DNA of 64,000 nucleotides from Congregicoccus sp964517665 (GCA_964517665.1 CAZFCY010000003.1:13818-77817), one strand, 5' to 3'; numbered from the stretch's first letter, positions 51,627 through 63,617 are shown. Notes: generated by a model from the letters alone, not told the origin. Numbers and translations: made by a program.

Positions 51627-52271
51627 ATGAGCCTGGTGAAATCCAAGCAGCGGGTCGTCGACCACGGGGAAGTTTTCACCCCGGCGTGGATGGTCGAGGC
51701 GATGCTCGACCTGGTAAAGGACGAGACCGGGCGCATCGATTCGCGCTTCCTCGAGCCGGCGTGCGGGAGCGGCAATTTCCTCGTGCAAATCCTGCGGCGG
51801 AAGCTCGCCGCCGTGGAACTCAAATACGGCAAGTCCGGTTTCGAGCGGCGGCACTACGCGCTCCTCGCGCTGATGTGCGTCTACGGCATCGAGCTGCTGC
51901 CGGACAATATCGCCGAGTGCCGCGCGAATCTGCTGGAGGTGTTCGCCGAGTATCTGGACCTCGCTCCGTCGGACGACCTACATCGCGCCGCCGCCGGCGT
52001 GCTGGCGCACAATCTCGTCCACGGCGACGCCCTGACGATGCGCGCGCATGATGGGCAGGCGATCACCTTCGCCGAGTGGGGCTACCTGGGCAAAGGCCGG
52101 TTCCAGCGGCGGGATTTTCGCTTCGACTGCCTCACCCAGTCGTCGGCTTTCAGCGCCGAAGGGTCGCTCTTCGCCCAGCTCGGCAAGCACGAGATTTTCA
52201 CGCCGACGAAAACCTACCCGCCGATGACGGTGGGCGAGCTGACCGCCGCCGCGCCGGAGTCGACGCTATGA
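51627..52271 (+). CDS. N-6 adenine DNA methyltransferase-like subunit (motif I only)
   Basis: The protein has 214 residues. HGEVFTPAWMVEAMLDLV is the motif-X-like start and FLEPACGSGNFLVQIL (about residues 41-57) is a clear SAM-binding motif I. LMCVYGIELLPDNIAECRAN is the motif II region. The catalytic motif IV (N/D-P-P-Y/F) is absent. The sequence after residue 130 (DALTMRAHDGQAITFAEWG) leads to a tail without it. It therefore cannot methylate alone and probably pairs with the next gene's product, which overlaps it by 4 bp (ATGA). It may be a split or accessory subunit. Confidence 0.82.
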   Translation: MSLVKSKQRVVDHGEVFTPAWMVEAMLDLVKDETGRIDSRFLEPACGSGNFLVQILRRKLAAVELKYGKSGFERRHYALLALMCVYGIELLPDNIAECRANLLEVFAEYLDLAPSDDLHRAAAGVLAHNLVHGDALTMRAHDGQAITFAEWGYLGKGRFQRRDFRFDCLTQSSAFSAEGSLFAQLGKHEIFTPTKTYPPMTVGELTAAAPESTL

Positions 52272-53879
52272 GCGATCAAGCCGGTTTCACCCTGCGCCAG
52301 CGCAATCCCGACGTGCTGACGTGCATCGCCAACCTCTCCAACGACGAGGTGTTCACGCCGCCCGAGTTCGCCAACCGGATGCTCGACACGCTGGCCGAGG
52401 CCTGGGCCGCGAACCACAAGGGTGCGAATCTCTGGGCCGACCCGACGGTGACGTTTCTCGATCCCTGCGTGAAATCAGGCGTATTCCTGCGCGAGATCAC
52501 CCGTCGTCTGACCGAAGGGCTGGCGCAGAAGATGCCGAGTCTGGAAAAACGCGTGAACCACATCCTGACGCGGCAGGTGTTCGGTCTCGGCATCACGCAG
52601 CTCACGAGCCTGCTGGCGCGGCGCAGCGTATATTGCTCGAAGCACGCCAACGGCCAGCACTCCATCGCCAAGGCCTTCGCCAGCGACGATCGGAACATCT
52701 GGTTCAAGCGCCTCAAGCACTCGTGGGACGGCGACAAGTGCCGTTACTGCGGCGCCGGGCGCTCCGTCTTCGACCGGGCGGCGGGCCTCGAAACCCATGC
52801 CTACGCCTTCATTCACACCGACAACATCAAGGCCCGGCTCACCGAGCTCTTTGGAGGCAACATGCAATTCGACGTTATCATCGGCAACCCACCGTATCAA
52901 ATGGACGACGGGGGATTCGGGGCGAGTGCCATTCCTATCTACAACAAGTTCGTTGAACAAGCTAAGGCACTAGAACCGCGGTTTCTGACGATGGTTATTC
53001 CGTCACGCTGGCTATTTGGTGGACGCGGTCTGGACGAGTTTCGCAATGCGATGCTAAACGACAATCGGATCAGAAAGCTCGTTGATTACCCAGACAGCCG
53101 ACAGGTTTTCCCGAGCGTCGATGTTGCTGGCGGCATCTGCTACTTCCTGTGGGACAGGAGCAATCCGGGTGAGTGTAACGTCGTCGAATTTGAACACGGA
53201 ATGGAGTCATCCGAGATCGTGCGACCACTTCTTGAAGAAGGTGCTGAGGTTTTCATTCGCAGCAATCGAGCACTGCCGATCCTGAGAAAAATCATGGCTG
53301 TGGAAACCGGTGCGAAATCGCTTTCACTTCCTGAAGAGAGGCGCTTTGACAGGCAGGTCAGTTCACAGAAGCCATTTGGCCTTCGCACCTTTTTCAGAGG
53401 CGAGAAAAGCAAGTCAGCAAAGAACGATGTGCTGGTGCTCCAAAGCGGTGGTCGAGGGTGGACATCCTGCTCAGAAATAACGACTGGCAAAGAGCTAATT
53501 GATAAATGGAAGGTATTTACCTCAAAGTCGTCGTCTGAGCACGCTGGACAAGTGGATAAGAATGGGCAGCGGCGTGTTCTCTCTCTGTCGGGCGTTATTC
53601 CACCAGGGTCGGTGGTTACGGAAACATACATTCTCCTTGGTGCATACGATACTAAACGACAGGCGCGAAATTGTTTTTCGTATGTCGCCACGAGATTCTT
53701 CAGGTTTCTCCTTGCCGTGCGCTCATCCGCACAAGACCTCGCACGCTCGGCCTATCAGTTTGTTCCGCTTCAAGATTTTTCCGAGTCGTGGACGGATGAG
53801 AAACTATACAATAAATATGCTCTTTCGGAGGATGAAATCGCCTACATAGAGAAATTGATCCGTCCAATGGAGGTGGACG

Positions 53880-53887
<8 letters not shown>
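52268..53887 (+). CDS. DNA adenine methyltransferase with target-recognition region (Eco57I-type methylase domain)
   Basis: This 539-residue enzyme has motif I LDPCVKSGVFLREI (about 64-77) and catalytic motif IV FDVIIGNPPYQ (NPPY at 207-210). A single CxxC (CRYCGAG) precedes it. After motif IV come VIPSRWLFGGRGLDEFRNAM and a long C-terminal half that should read the DNA target. The part of the gene from about 52870 to 53870 is clearly richer in A/T than the flanks, a mosaic recombination sign. ATG 52268 overlaps the previous stop, and the end overlaps the nuclease gene by 8 bp, so all three are one operon. Subtype (type II-like or type III-like) is uncertain. Confidence 0.88.
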
Positions 53888-56417
<2,530 letters not shown>

Positions 56418-56739
56418 ACGCGCAGGGCAGGAAGAGTCCTGTCTGCCGCTTAACCTTTTCGCTCCGTGGCTTTGAAGCACCAGTGCAGCAAGGGATTGCT
56501 GCTGGCGAAGAAGCACATCACGAATCTTTCCGCGTCGAGGATGGCTCGGGAAGCACGATGAAGGCCCGTCGAGCTGGGCAATTACATGAGCGGCAGTTTC
56601 GTCGTCTCGCAGTCGGCGACCCACGCCTATCGAACGACCACGGGACGGATCGGCACGATCGAGGCGGATTGAGCGGGCGAGCGAACGCGCTCGCGCTTTG
56701 CAGATCGTAGTTTCACTTCGGTTGTTTCATCACCTTTCG
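56418..56739. other. Right flank of restriction island, no clear gene
   Basis: A reading frame at 56586-56672 ends in TGA and reads MSGSFVVSQSATHAYRTTTG then RIGTIEAD. This could be the tail of a broken gene, since an in-frame stop lies shortly upstream. I could not identify it. Nothing else coding-like is seen before the permease remnant. Confidence 0.4.
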
Positions 56740-56847
56740 ATCCTGCTGGCGCACGGCGGGACGGAAGAGGCGCGAGCCGCCGAGCAACGCGAGGCGCTCA
56801 CGATCGAGGAGGAAAGTCCCGACGCGCTCACGCAACCGGCAAAGTAA
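56740..56847 (+). pseudogene. 3' remnant of a second RND permease gene
   Basis: In frame with TAA 56845-56847 the sequence reads AEQREALTIEEESPDALTQP then AK. It corresponds closely to the last residues of the intact permease (VEQREALTLEEDTALAQPAK). The DNA is near-identical over 32 bp (56782-56813 versus 50610-50641, two mismatches). Only the tail survives, so it is a relic of a paralogous gene or of a duplication made when the island was inserted. Confidence 0.75.
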
Positions 56848-56889
56848 GGCGGCGCGAACGCGGCCGCGCGCGGCATGGGCGATCCGCGC

Positions 56890-58623
56890 TCAGTAGCCGA
56901 ATGCGGCGCTGTCGGGATTGCGCGGGTCGCTGGCGCCGAGCAGGAGGTTGTGTTCGCGATCCACGAGGATGACTTCCGCGTCGCCCCAATGGGATTCGCG
57001 CAAATCGAGCTTCTGGCCGCGGGCCTCGAGCGCGTGCCGCACATCGACCGGCAGCGCGAACGGCTCCACGCGCAACGCGTCCGGCATCCACTGGTGATGC
57101 ACGCGCGCGGCCTCGACCGCCATTTGCAACGGCATCTCGTGATCCACGACGTTGAGGATCACTTGCAGCACCGTCGTGATGATCGTCGGGCCACCGGGGC
57201 TGCCGGCGACGAGGAACAACTCGCCATCGCGCAACACGATCGTGGGCGACATCGAGGAGAGCGGACGTTTGCCCGGCTCGATCGCGTTGGCCTCGCCCTG
57301 GATCAGCCCGAAATAATTGGGCACGCCCGGCTTGGACGTGAAGTCGTCCATCTCGTTGTTGAGGAGGATGCCGGTTCCGGGAACCGTGACGCCGCTGCCG
57401 TAGGCGGCGTTGAGCGTGTAGGTGTTGCTCACGGCGTTCCCCTCCGCGTCGACGATCGAGAAGTGCGTCGTCTCGCTCGACTCGTGGCCCGGCGGATTTC
57501 CCGGAGGAAGATCGGCGCTGCGCTTCGCGCGCCGCGGATCGAAGTCCTTCATCAGGCGCGTCGCGTAGTCCTTGCTCACCAGCCCCTCGACGGGAACGCT
57601 CACGAAATCCGGATCGCCCGGATACTCCGCGCGATCGCGAAACGCGAGGCGCATGACCTCGGTCATGAGATGGAGCGACTCGGACGAATGAAATCCCATC
57701 GCGCGCAAGTCGAACGGCTCGAGCATGTTCAACATCTGCAACAGCGCGATGCCGCCCGAACTCGGCGGCGGCATGGTGAGAATCTCGAGATCGCGATACG
57801 TGCCGCGCAAGGGGACGCGCGCCGCTGGTTTGTAGTTTTTCAAATCGTCGAGCGTGATGAGGCCGCCGTTCTTCTCCATCGCCGCCGCGATCAGGCCGGC
57901 CGTCTCGCCTTCATAGAACTCGCGCGGCCCGCCGAACTGCAGCCTCGCCAGCGTCTCGCCGAGATCCTCCTGGATGATGCGCTCGCCTTTCTCGTAGAAC
58001 TCGCCCCCGCGCAGGAAAACATCCCGGCTGTAGGGAAACCCGCCGAGCAGACCGGCCTTTTCCCGAAGGCTGTTCGCGAGTCCCTGGCTCACGTCGAATC
58101 CCTTGCTCGCGAGAATCCTCGCGGGCTCCACCACGATGCTCCACGGCAGCGTGCCATGCTTCTCCAAGGCCAGCGCAAGACCCGCCACCGTTCCCGGCAC
58201 GCCGCTCGCGCGCCAGCCGACGAGGCTCGAATCGGGGATGTATTCACCTTCTGGATTCAAATACATCTTGCGCGTGGCCGCCGCCGGCGCGGTTTCGCGA
58301 TAGTCGATCACCGTCGCCGTGCCGTCGGCCATGCGGATCAGCATGAAGCCGCCGCCGCCGAGGTTTCCCGCCTGCGGATAGGTCACGGCGAGCGCGAGGG
58401 CGACCGCGACCGCCGCGTCCACCGCGTTTCCGCCGCGCCGGAGGATGTCGACGCCGACGCCGGAGGCGAGATCGCTCGCGGATGCCACCATGCCGTGGCG
58501 CCCCTCCGTGGCCGGACCCTGGCCGTGAAGACAAACCCCGCCGGCCAGCGCGAGGGAAACCGCCAGCGCGCAGGCGCGGCGCAGGGCGCGGGCGGGACGC
58601 GAAAGGCGGGAGACGGGAAGCAT
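56890..58623 (-). CDS. ggt: Gamma-glutamyltranspeptidase
   Basis: GGT cleaves or transfers the gamma-glutamyl group of glutathione and related peptides in the periplasm. The 577-residue precursor starts at ATG 58623 with a signal region (ACALAVSLALAGGVCLHG). Large subunit: MVASASDLASGVGVDILRRG, GNLGGGGFMLIRMADGTATV, PPPSSGGIALLQMLNML. The autocleavage and nucleophile Thr is in SSETTHFSIVDAEGNAVS, starting the small subunit, followed by GSGVTVPGTGILLNNEMDDF and LSSMSPTIVLRDGE. All hallmarks are present. The in-frame codons upstream to 58731 have no support. Confidence 0.95.
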   Translation of the reverse strand: MLPVSRLSRPARALRRACALAVSLALAGGVCLHGQGPATEGRHGMVASASDLASGVGVDILRRGGNAVDAAVAVALALAVTYPQAGNLGGGGFMLIRMADGTATVIDYRETAPAAATRKMYLNPEGEYIPDSSLVGWRASGVPGTVAGLALALEKHGTLPWSIVVEPARILASKGFDVSQGLANSLREKAGLLGGFPYSRDVFLRGGEFYEKGERIIQEDLGETLARLQFGGPREFYEGETAGLIAAAMEKNGGLITLDDLKNYKPAARVPLRGTYRDLEILTMPPPSSGGIALLQMLNMLEPFDLRAMGFHSSESLHLMTEVMRLAFRDRAEYPGDPDFVSVPVEGLVSKDYATRLMKDFDPRRAKRSADLPPGNPPGHESSETTHFSIVDAEGNAVSNTYTLNAAYGSGVTVPGTGILLNNEMDDFTSKPGVPNYFGLIQGEANAIEPGKRPLSSMSPTIVLRDGELFLVAGSPGGPTIITTVLQVILNVVDHEMPLQMAVEAARVHHQWMPDALRVEPFALPVDVRHALEARGQKLDLRESHWGDAEVILVDREHNLLLGASDPRNPDSAAFGY

Positions 58624-58923
58624 TGAAAAGTCCGCGCGCGCGCAGGCGTGATTGCCGAAACAGTCCATGGGCATCCCGACCTTGTGCCGCGTGGAACCGT
58701 TCCCGACAAGGCCGCTCCGGCTTCGTTTCATTCTCCCGCCTCCCGCCCCTGTCCGCGCCGGCGCGGCGCAAGAGTTACACGGTTTTTACGCGCGTCTGGG
58801 TGGAAATACCGGGAAGGACCTAAAGGCTGGAGGCCACCATCCGGTGGTTGATTTGCGCCCCTCGCGGCGCGACCCGACTTTACCGCTGACAACCAACAAA
58901 CAACGACAGAACCAACCTCTTTC
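58624..58923. other. Spacer between ggt and fadL-like gene
   Basis: This 300-bp stretch lies between divergent ggt and the FadL-type gene. It contains a short hairpin GGCCACC-ATC-CGGTGGTT at about 58830-58847 and no coding region I would support. It should hold both promoters. A riboswitch cannot be claimed. Confidence 0.5.
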
Positions 58924-60231
58924 ATGCACACTCGCTCGCTTCTGGTCCGCGACTCCGTGGCGGTCACGTCCTTGCTTCTCCTCGCCCCCTCGCTTTTCGG
59001 CGGGGGCATGGCTTTGACGATGCAAAACGGCGCCCATCTCGGCCACGCCTACAGCGCCGGCGCCTCGGCCGAGGATGCCTCCACGGTTTACACCAACCCC
59101 GCGGGGCTGGTCGCTCTCGGCCGCCCGCAGATCGTGGTCGGCAGCACCTACGTCATGCTCGACGGCCCGTTCACGAATGACGGCTCCCTCACCGCCGGCG
59201 CGCTGCCCACTTCCGGCGGAAACGAAAACGACGTCGGCCTCGACAAGGCCGTGCCGTCCGCCTTCGTGGCCGTTCCCCTCGGCTCCCGATGGGCCTTCGG
59301 CCTTGGCGTGAGCGCGCCGTTCGGACTCGGAACCTCGTACAATCCCGAATGGGTCGGCCGCTATCACGCGCTGCGCTCGGAACTGAAGACCGTCAACATC
59401 AACCCCGCCATCGCCTGGCGGGCGAGCGATCGGCTCTCGCTCGGTTTCGGCTTCAACTGGCAGCGCGCCGACGCGACCCTCACCAACGCGATCGACTTCG
59501 GCCTCATCGGTTTCCTCAACGAAGTGCCCGGCTTCCTCCCCGGCGGATCCGATGGCGGCCTGCGCATCAGCGGAGACGACACGACAACCGGCTACAATCT
59601 CGGCGCCCTCCTCGAGGTGGTCGATGGCGCGCGGATCGGTTTTCACTACCGCTCGAAGATGGAGCACAGGCTCGAAGGCCGCGCGACCTTCACCAACGTC
59701 CCGGCCGCGTTCGCGCCGCTCTTCCCGAATCAGGAGGCGTCCGCCGGGCTGCCGCTGCCGGAGATCGTCTCCGTTTCCTACTTTCAGGAACTCAATCCGA
59801 ACCTCGCCATCATGGCCGACTGGAGCTGGTGGAACTGGAGTCGCTTCGAAACGCTCGCCGTCGATTTCGCCAATCCGCTCACCCAGGACAGCGCGCAGGC
59901 GCAGAATTGGAACGACGCCTCGATCGTCTCCGTCGGCGTGCGCTGGCGCAGCAGTCCCTCGCTCGTCTGGCGCGCGGGCCTCGCCTACAACGAGACGCCT
60001 GTCCCTTCGGACGCGCTGCGGACCGCGCGCGTCCCCGACTCGGATCGCGTCTGGCTCGCCCTCGGCGCGGCATGGCATTTCAACGACGACGTCCGCCTCG
60101 ACCTCGGATTCGCGCATCTCTCCATGAAGGACGCCGCTATCGCCAACAACGATGGCCTCGGCCACCTCCTCGTGGGCGACTACTCGTTGCACGCCAATAT
60201 CATCAGCGCGCAACTGACCTGGGGATTCTGA
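58924..60231 (+). CDS. FadL/TodX-type outer-membrane hydrophobic-compound transporter
   Basis: This 435-residue beta-barrel protein has a signal peptide (SVAVTSLLLLAPSLFGGG). The N-terminal hatch region SAGASAEDASTVYTNPAGLV carries the family's N-P-A-G motif. Later parts are GLGVSAPFGLGTSYNPEWVG, RYHALRSELKTVNINPAIAW and LSLGFGFNWQRADATLTN. The barrel ends IISAQLTWGF with the terminal Phe. FadL proteins take up long-chain fatty acids or aromatic compounds; the substrate here is not known. It is divergent from ggt. Two hairpins follow its stop and may terminate it. Confidence 0.92.
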   Translation: MHTRSLLVRDSVAVTSLLLLAPSLFGGGMALTMQNGAHLGHAYSAGASAEDASTVYTNPAGLVALGRPQIVVGSTYVMLDGPFTNDGSLTAGALPTSGGNENDVGLDKAVPSAFVAVPLGSRWAFGLGVSAPFGLGTSYNPEWVGRYHALRSELKTVNINPAIAWRASDRLSLGFGFNWQRADATLTNAIDFGLIGFLNEVPGFLPGGSDGGLRISGDDTTTGYNLGALLEVVDGARIGFHYRSKMEHRLEGRATFTNVPAAFAPLFPNQEASAGLPLPEIVSVSYFQELNPNLAIMADWSWWNWSRFETLAVDFANPLTQDSAQAQNWNDASIVSVGVRWRSSPSLVWRAGLAYNETPVPSDALRTARVPDSDRVWLALGAAWHFNDDVRLDLGFAHLSMKDAAIANNDGLGHLLVGDYSLHANIISAQLTWGF

Positions 60232-60298
60232 GACGGCGGCGGCGCGGCGATTTTCGCCATCCGGCCTCGCGACCTCCCACGAAACTCGTCGCTGGTTC

Positions 60299-60341
60299 CG
60301 GCCCGAAGGGCCGTGATTCTTCAGCCCGGTCCAACGGGCTG
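60299..60341. terminator. Two adjacent hairpins between convergent genes
   Basis: CGGCCCGAAGGGCCG (60299-60313) and CAGCCCGGTCCAACGGGCTG (60322-60341) form stems of 6-7 bp. They lie between the FadL-type stop and the convergent thioesterase, fitting bidirectional termination or short intergenic repeats. No strong T-tail. Confidence 0.45.
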
Positions 60342-60351
60342 GGATTGCGGC

Positions 60352-60789
60352 TCAAGCCTCGCTCGCAGGCGCCCCGATCGAGTAGCGCGCCTTGATCTCC
60401 TCGGGAATCGGAGAGGCGCGGCCGGTGGCGAGGTTGATCAGGGTGTAATCCGCCCAGCCATCGCAGGAACGTTTTCCCGTGTCCTTGCGATCGATCTCGA
60501 AACCGACCTTCACACCGTCGCGCCGGAAGGTTTCCACCCATGTGCGGACGACGAAATGATCGCCGAGGCCGAGCGGCCGCTTGAAGTTCATCTGCGTCGA
60601 GACCAGATACCAGCCGAAGCCGAGCCGGATGAACTCCTCCCACGGCGCGCCGTAGCAGCGCGCCATCTGCTCGTAGCGGCCGGCCAGCACGTAGTCCATG
60701 TAGCGGCTGGAGTGGACGTGGTTGAACATGTCGATGTCGTCGGGGCGCACCTGCAACACGGTTTCGAACTTCGCGAAAGCGGAAGACAT
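60352..60789 (-). CDS. Acyl-CoA thioesterase (4-hydroxybenzoyl-CoA thioesterase type, hot-dog fold)
   Basis: This 145-residue thioesterase has QVRPDDIDMFNHVHSSRYMD, the Asp of the family motif D-x-D-x-x-x-H-V-x-x-x-x-Y. MNFKRPLGLGDHFVVRTWVE and VGFEIDRKDTGKRSCDGWAD follow. It is short, with a single hot-dog domain that should assemble as a tetramer. ATG 60789 gives the typical N-terminus. It sits next to the FadL-type gene in convergent orientation. The acyl substrate is not known. Confidence 0.87.
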   Translation of the reverse strand: MSSAFAKFETVLQVRPDDIDMFNHVHSSRYMDYVLAGRYEQMARCYGAPWEEFIRLGFGWYLVSTQMNFKRPLGLGDHFVVRTWVETFRRDGVKVGFEIDRKDTGKRSCDGWADYTLINLATGRASPIPEEIKARYSIGAPASEA

Positions 60790-60924
60790 TCCAGGATGGA
60801 AGCACGCGCGCGGTTTCGAAGGCAACCCGGGCTCGCGCCTTCCGCGACGGCTCCACCCATCCCGCGCGGCTTGCCAAACCGCCGGCGCGGCCCTGTAGTC
60901 GGGAAACCCTCCCCGGCCGCACGG

Positions 60925-61959
60925 ATGCAGGCAATCTCACGCAAGAAGCAGTTCTTCTCCATCAACTCCGCGTTGCGACAATACCTTGTCGACATCCGGC
61001 GCGATGTGCGGCTGCCGGTGTCCTATCTCGATCTGAACCGGTTCACGAACACGCTGCCGCTCATCGACCGCAGCGGCCGCGACACCCTGTGGGAGACGGC
61101 CTTCTATGAACCCGACGCGATGCGCGACATCCACGCCGGGCTCACGCAGATCTACGCGCTGCTGAAGACGGATGGAGACATGTCGTCCGTGCGGCACCTC
61201 TACATCGAGCGCATCGACTATTGCGTGTTTGGAAACACCAAGCCGTTCCGCGTCCGCGTGGTCAACCAGTTCAACGACAACGCCGACCACTTCTACGTCA
61301 AGCGCGCCGACGCCTCGCGCATCTACGGGCTGGAACTGGAGGATCTGCTTTCGCCCAACCGGATCACGTATTTGATTTCCAATGACACGCTCGTCGAGGA
61401 GCACATCACGGGCATTCCCGGAGACCGGTTTCTGGAGGAGTTCGACAAGCGGCCCCGCCTCAACCTGGTGCGGCTCGCGAAGGAGTTCATCAAGTTCAAC
61501 GAACGCTGCTTCGTCCGCCTGCTCGGCGACATGCGCTCCTACAACTACGTCGTCGCCGTCACGCCCGATTTCGAGGACGAGCAGTACCGCGTGCGCTCCA
61601 TCGATTTCGACCAGCAAAGCTACGAGGGGCGAAAGAACATCTACCTCCCGCAGTTCTTCAAGGACAACCTGCCCGTCGTGCGGCTCTGCACGAGTTTGCT
61701 CAACCTCGAGACGATGCGGCAATACCAGCAGGAGGAGCGCACGCTCATGGCCCGGCGCCTTGCGTCGTCGCGCGCCGAACTCGAGCAACTCATCGGCTGC
61801 ATGCGGCTCGATCCACTCTCGACTCCCGAAAAAATCGCGCGACTGCGCGCCGAACTCGGAGACTACCACCACAGCCGCGCCTTTCGGAATCTCGAGACGA
61901 TGGGCGACATTCTCTGGCACCACATTCACGAATGCCTCGTGCGGCCGGGAACCGGTTGA
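60925..61959 (+). CDS. Conserved-looking protein of unknown function
   Basis: The product has 344 residues from ATG 60925 (MQAISRKKQFFSINSALRQY). Features seen are LPVSYLDLNRFTNTLPLIDR, a segment VRVVNQFNDNADHFYVKRAD, LSPNRITYLISNDTLVEEHI and a C-terminal helical part (RRLASSRAELEQLIGCM). No signal peptide, membrane helix or known catalytic motif is seen. The charged, well-ordered composition and a clean start argue for a real cytosolic protein. An upstream open stretch to 60313 is rejected as start because it overlaps the thioesterase gene. I do not recognise the family. Confidence 0.7.
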   Translation: MQAISRKKQFFSINSALRQYLVDIRRDVRLPVSYLDLNRFTNTLPLIDRSGRDTLWETAFYEPDAMRDIHAGLTQIYALLKTDGDMSSVRHLYIERIDYCVFGNTKPFRVRVVNQFNDNADHFYVKRADASRIYGLELEDLLSPNRITYLISNDTLVEEHITGIPGDRFLEEFDKRPRLNLVRLAKEFIKFNERCFVRLLGDMRSYNYVVAVTPDFEDEQYRVRSIDFDQQSYEGRKNIYLPQFFKDNLPVVRLCTSLLNLETMRQYQQEERTLMARRLASSRAELEQLIGCMRLDPLSTPEKIARLRAELGDYHHSRAFRNLETMGDILWHHIHECLVRPGTG

Positions 61960-62074
61960 GACGCGGCCCGTTCCCGCCCTTCCCCGAAGCGCGGAAATCC
62001 GGTTGCAACCACAAGTGTGAGTTTCCGTCACAATCCGCTGGAAACCTTAAGGGCTTCTCCTACAGTAAAGGAGC

Positions 62075-63586
62075 ATGCCACCTCCCTACTCCCCCTTGGT
62101 GGCGCCCTCGCAAACCGGTGGCGACGGAGATCCGTCGTCCTTCGGGCTGCGTGAGCAGAACCTAAGATTCATCCTCGGCCTGAAACTGCACAACCTCCGC
62201 CAGGAGCGTGGGCTGTCCCTCGTGCAGTTATCAAATGGTTGCGGACTCTCCATCTCGTATCTCAACGAGATTGAGAAGGGTAAAAAATACCCGAAGACGG
62301 ACAAACTGCTCGCGTTGGCTGAAGCGCTGGGTGTCACATATAATGAACTCGTTTCCGCCGATCCAGGCGAGAAACTCCGGCCGATCGCCGCCCTCCTCTC
62401 CACGAGGATGATGGACGACCTGCCGCTTGGACACTACGGGATAAGTCCGCCCGTGCTCATGGAGATCATGGCCGCGGGGCCGGATCGACTGGGCGCGATG
62501 CTGACTTTTTTCGCCAAACTCGCCACCCGGTTTTCCTTCTCGGTCGACGACCTGCTTCGGGCCGCCGTCCGCGACGATCTCGAGGCGAACAACGACCACT
62601 TCCCCGAACTCGAGGAACGGGCTGTCACGCTCGCCGCCGAGATCGGCTGGCCGGCCGGGCAGGCTCCGATCCTTTCGCAGCTTCGCTTCAGCCTGCAGCA
62701 CGATTTCGGCTGGGAGATCGACGAGGAAAAGCTCGGCGAGTTTCCCGACCTCGCCGGCGTGGAAGCGGTGCCGATGCCCGGCGGCCCGCAGCGACGGCTG
62801 TTTCTCAACCCGGCGCTGACGGACGGGCGAAAGGCCTTCCTCCTCGCCTGCGAGATCGCCGCAACCGCGCTCGGCCACTACGCAAAAACCCGCAAACGCG
62901 CGTCCGCCTCGGAAAAGGGTTTCCGCCAGTTGCAGGCCGGCGCCCGGGCTTCCTATCTCGGAGGCGCGCTGCTCATCCCCCGCAACAAACTCGTGGCGGA
63001 TCTCCAGGCGCTCTTCGCCGAAAGCCGTTGGAAAAGCGAGCGTCTGCTCGAGCTGGTCGCGCAATACGGCGGGGACGCCGAAGTGGTGTTTCACCGCATC
63101 ATCCAGGTCCTCCCCGACCTCGGCATCTCCGGCCGCAACCTCACCCGCACCGAGCCCACCGGCCCCGCGGGCGAAGTCGGCGTCAGCCGCGAGATCAGGC
63201 TCGGCGGCATTCCGGAGATCGATGGCTCCGAGCTTCCGTCGCACCGAAACCGCGCGACTGTGGCCACGCGGCTCCTGTCGGAAGCGTCGGGAGACCCCGC
63301 CGCGCCACGCGCCGCCGCCGCGATCGAAAACGATCCGAAAGCGGGCGGGCGTTTCCTCGTCGTCGCCGTGACCCAGGCCCGGCCACTGCATCCGGAGGCC
63401 TCGACAGCCGTGAGTCTCGGCATCCTCCTCGACGAGGCGGCGCGAAACGTCGTCACATTCGCCGACGATCCGGCCCTGGCCGGCGGCGACGCGAGCGCCG
63501 AAAAGGCGGTCGAAACGCCGGCCTCGAGCGAGAAGGCGCGACGGCACGCGGCGTTGACGGCATTTCACAATGCCGTGAATCGGTAA
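62075..63586 (+). CDS. XRE/ImmA-type transcriptional regulator (PrpR/RamB/ScfR-like)
   Basis: This 503-residue regulator has an N-terminal HTH_XRE (about 30-90: KLHNLRQERGLSLVQLSNGC, GLSISYLNEIEKGKKYPKTD). The middle region (about 100-310) corresponds to the ImmA/IrrE-type domain, but where a His-Glu-x-x-His zinc site would be expected it reads LLACEIAATALGHYAKT, so peptidase activity is unlikely. The C-terminal 200 residues fit DUF2083-like sensing domains of PrpR/RamB, which respond to acyl-CoA or similar metabolites. It most likely controls central carbon or propionate use. It is co-directional with polA. Confidence 0.82.
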   Translation: MPPPYSPLVAPSQTGGDGDPSSFGLREQNLRFILGLKLHNLRQERGLSLVQLSNGCGLSISYLNEIEKGKKYPKTDKLLALAEALGVTYNELVSADPGEKLRPIAALLSTRMMDDLPLGHYGISPPVLMEIMAAGPDRLGAMLTFFAKLATRFSFSVDDLLRAAVRDDLEANNDHFPELEERAVTLAAEIGWPAGQAPILSQLRFSLQHDFGWEIDEEKLGEFPDLAGVEAVPMPGGPQRRLFLNPALTDGRKAFLLACEIAATALGHYAKTRKRASASEKGFRQLQAGARASYLGGALLIPRNKLVADLQALFAESRWKSERLLELVAQYGGDAEVVFHRIIQVLPDLGISGRNLTRTEPTGPAGEVGVSREIRLGGIPEIDGSELPSHRNRATVATRLLSEASGDPAAPRAAAAIENDPKAGGRFLVVAVTQARPLHPEASTAVSLGILLDEAARNVVTFADDPALAGGDASAEKAVETPASSEKARRHAALTAFHNAVNR

Positions 63587-63617
63587 GCCGCCCGATCCAG
63601 GCCGCCGCCCGCTCAAC

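Noticed and set aside
58780..58923. A riboswitch or structured leader upstream of the FadL-type gene
   Set aside because: Only one short hairpin is seen, and no consensus of a known riboswitch class can be matched.
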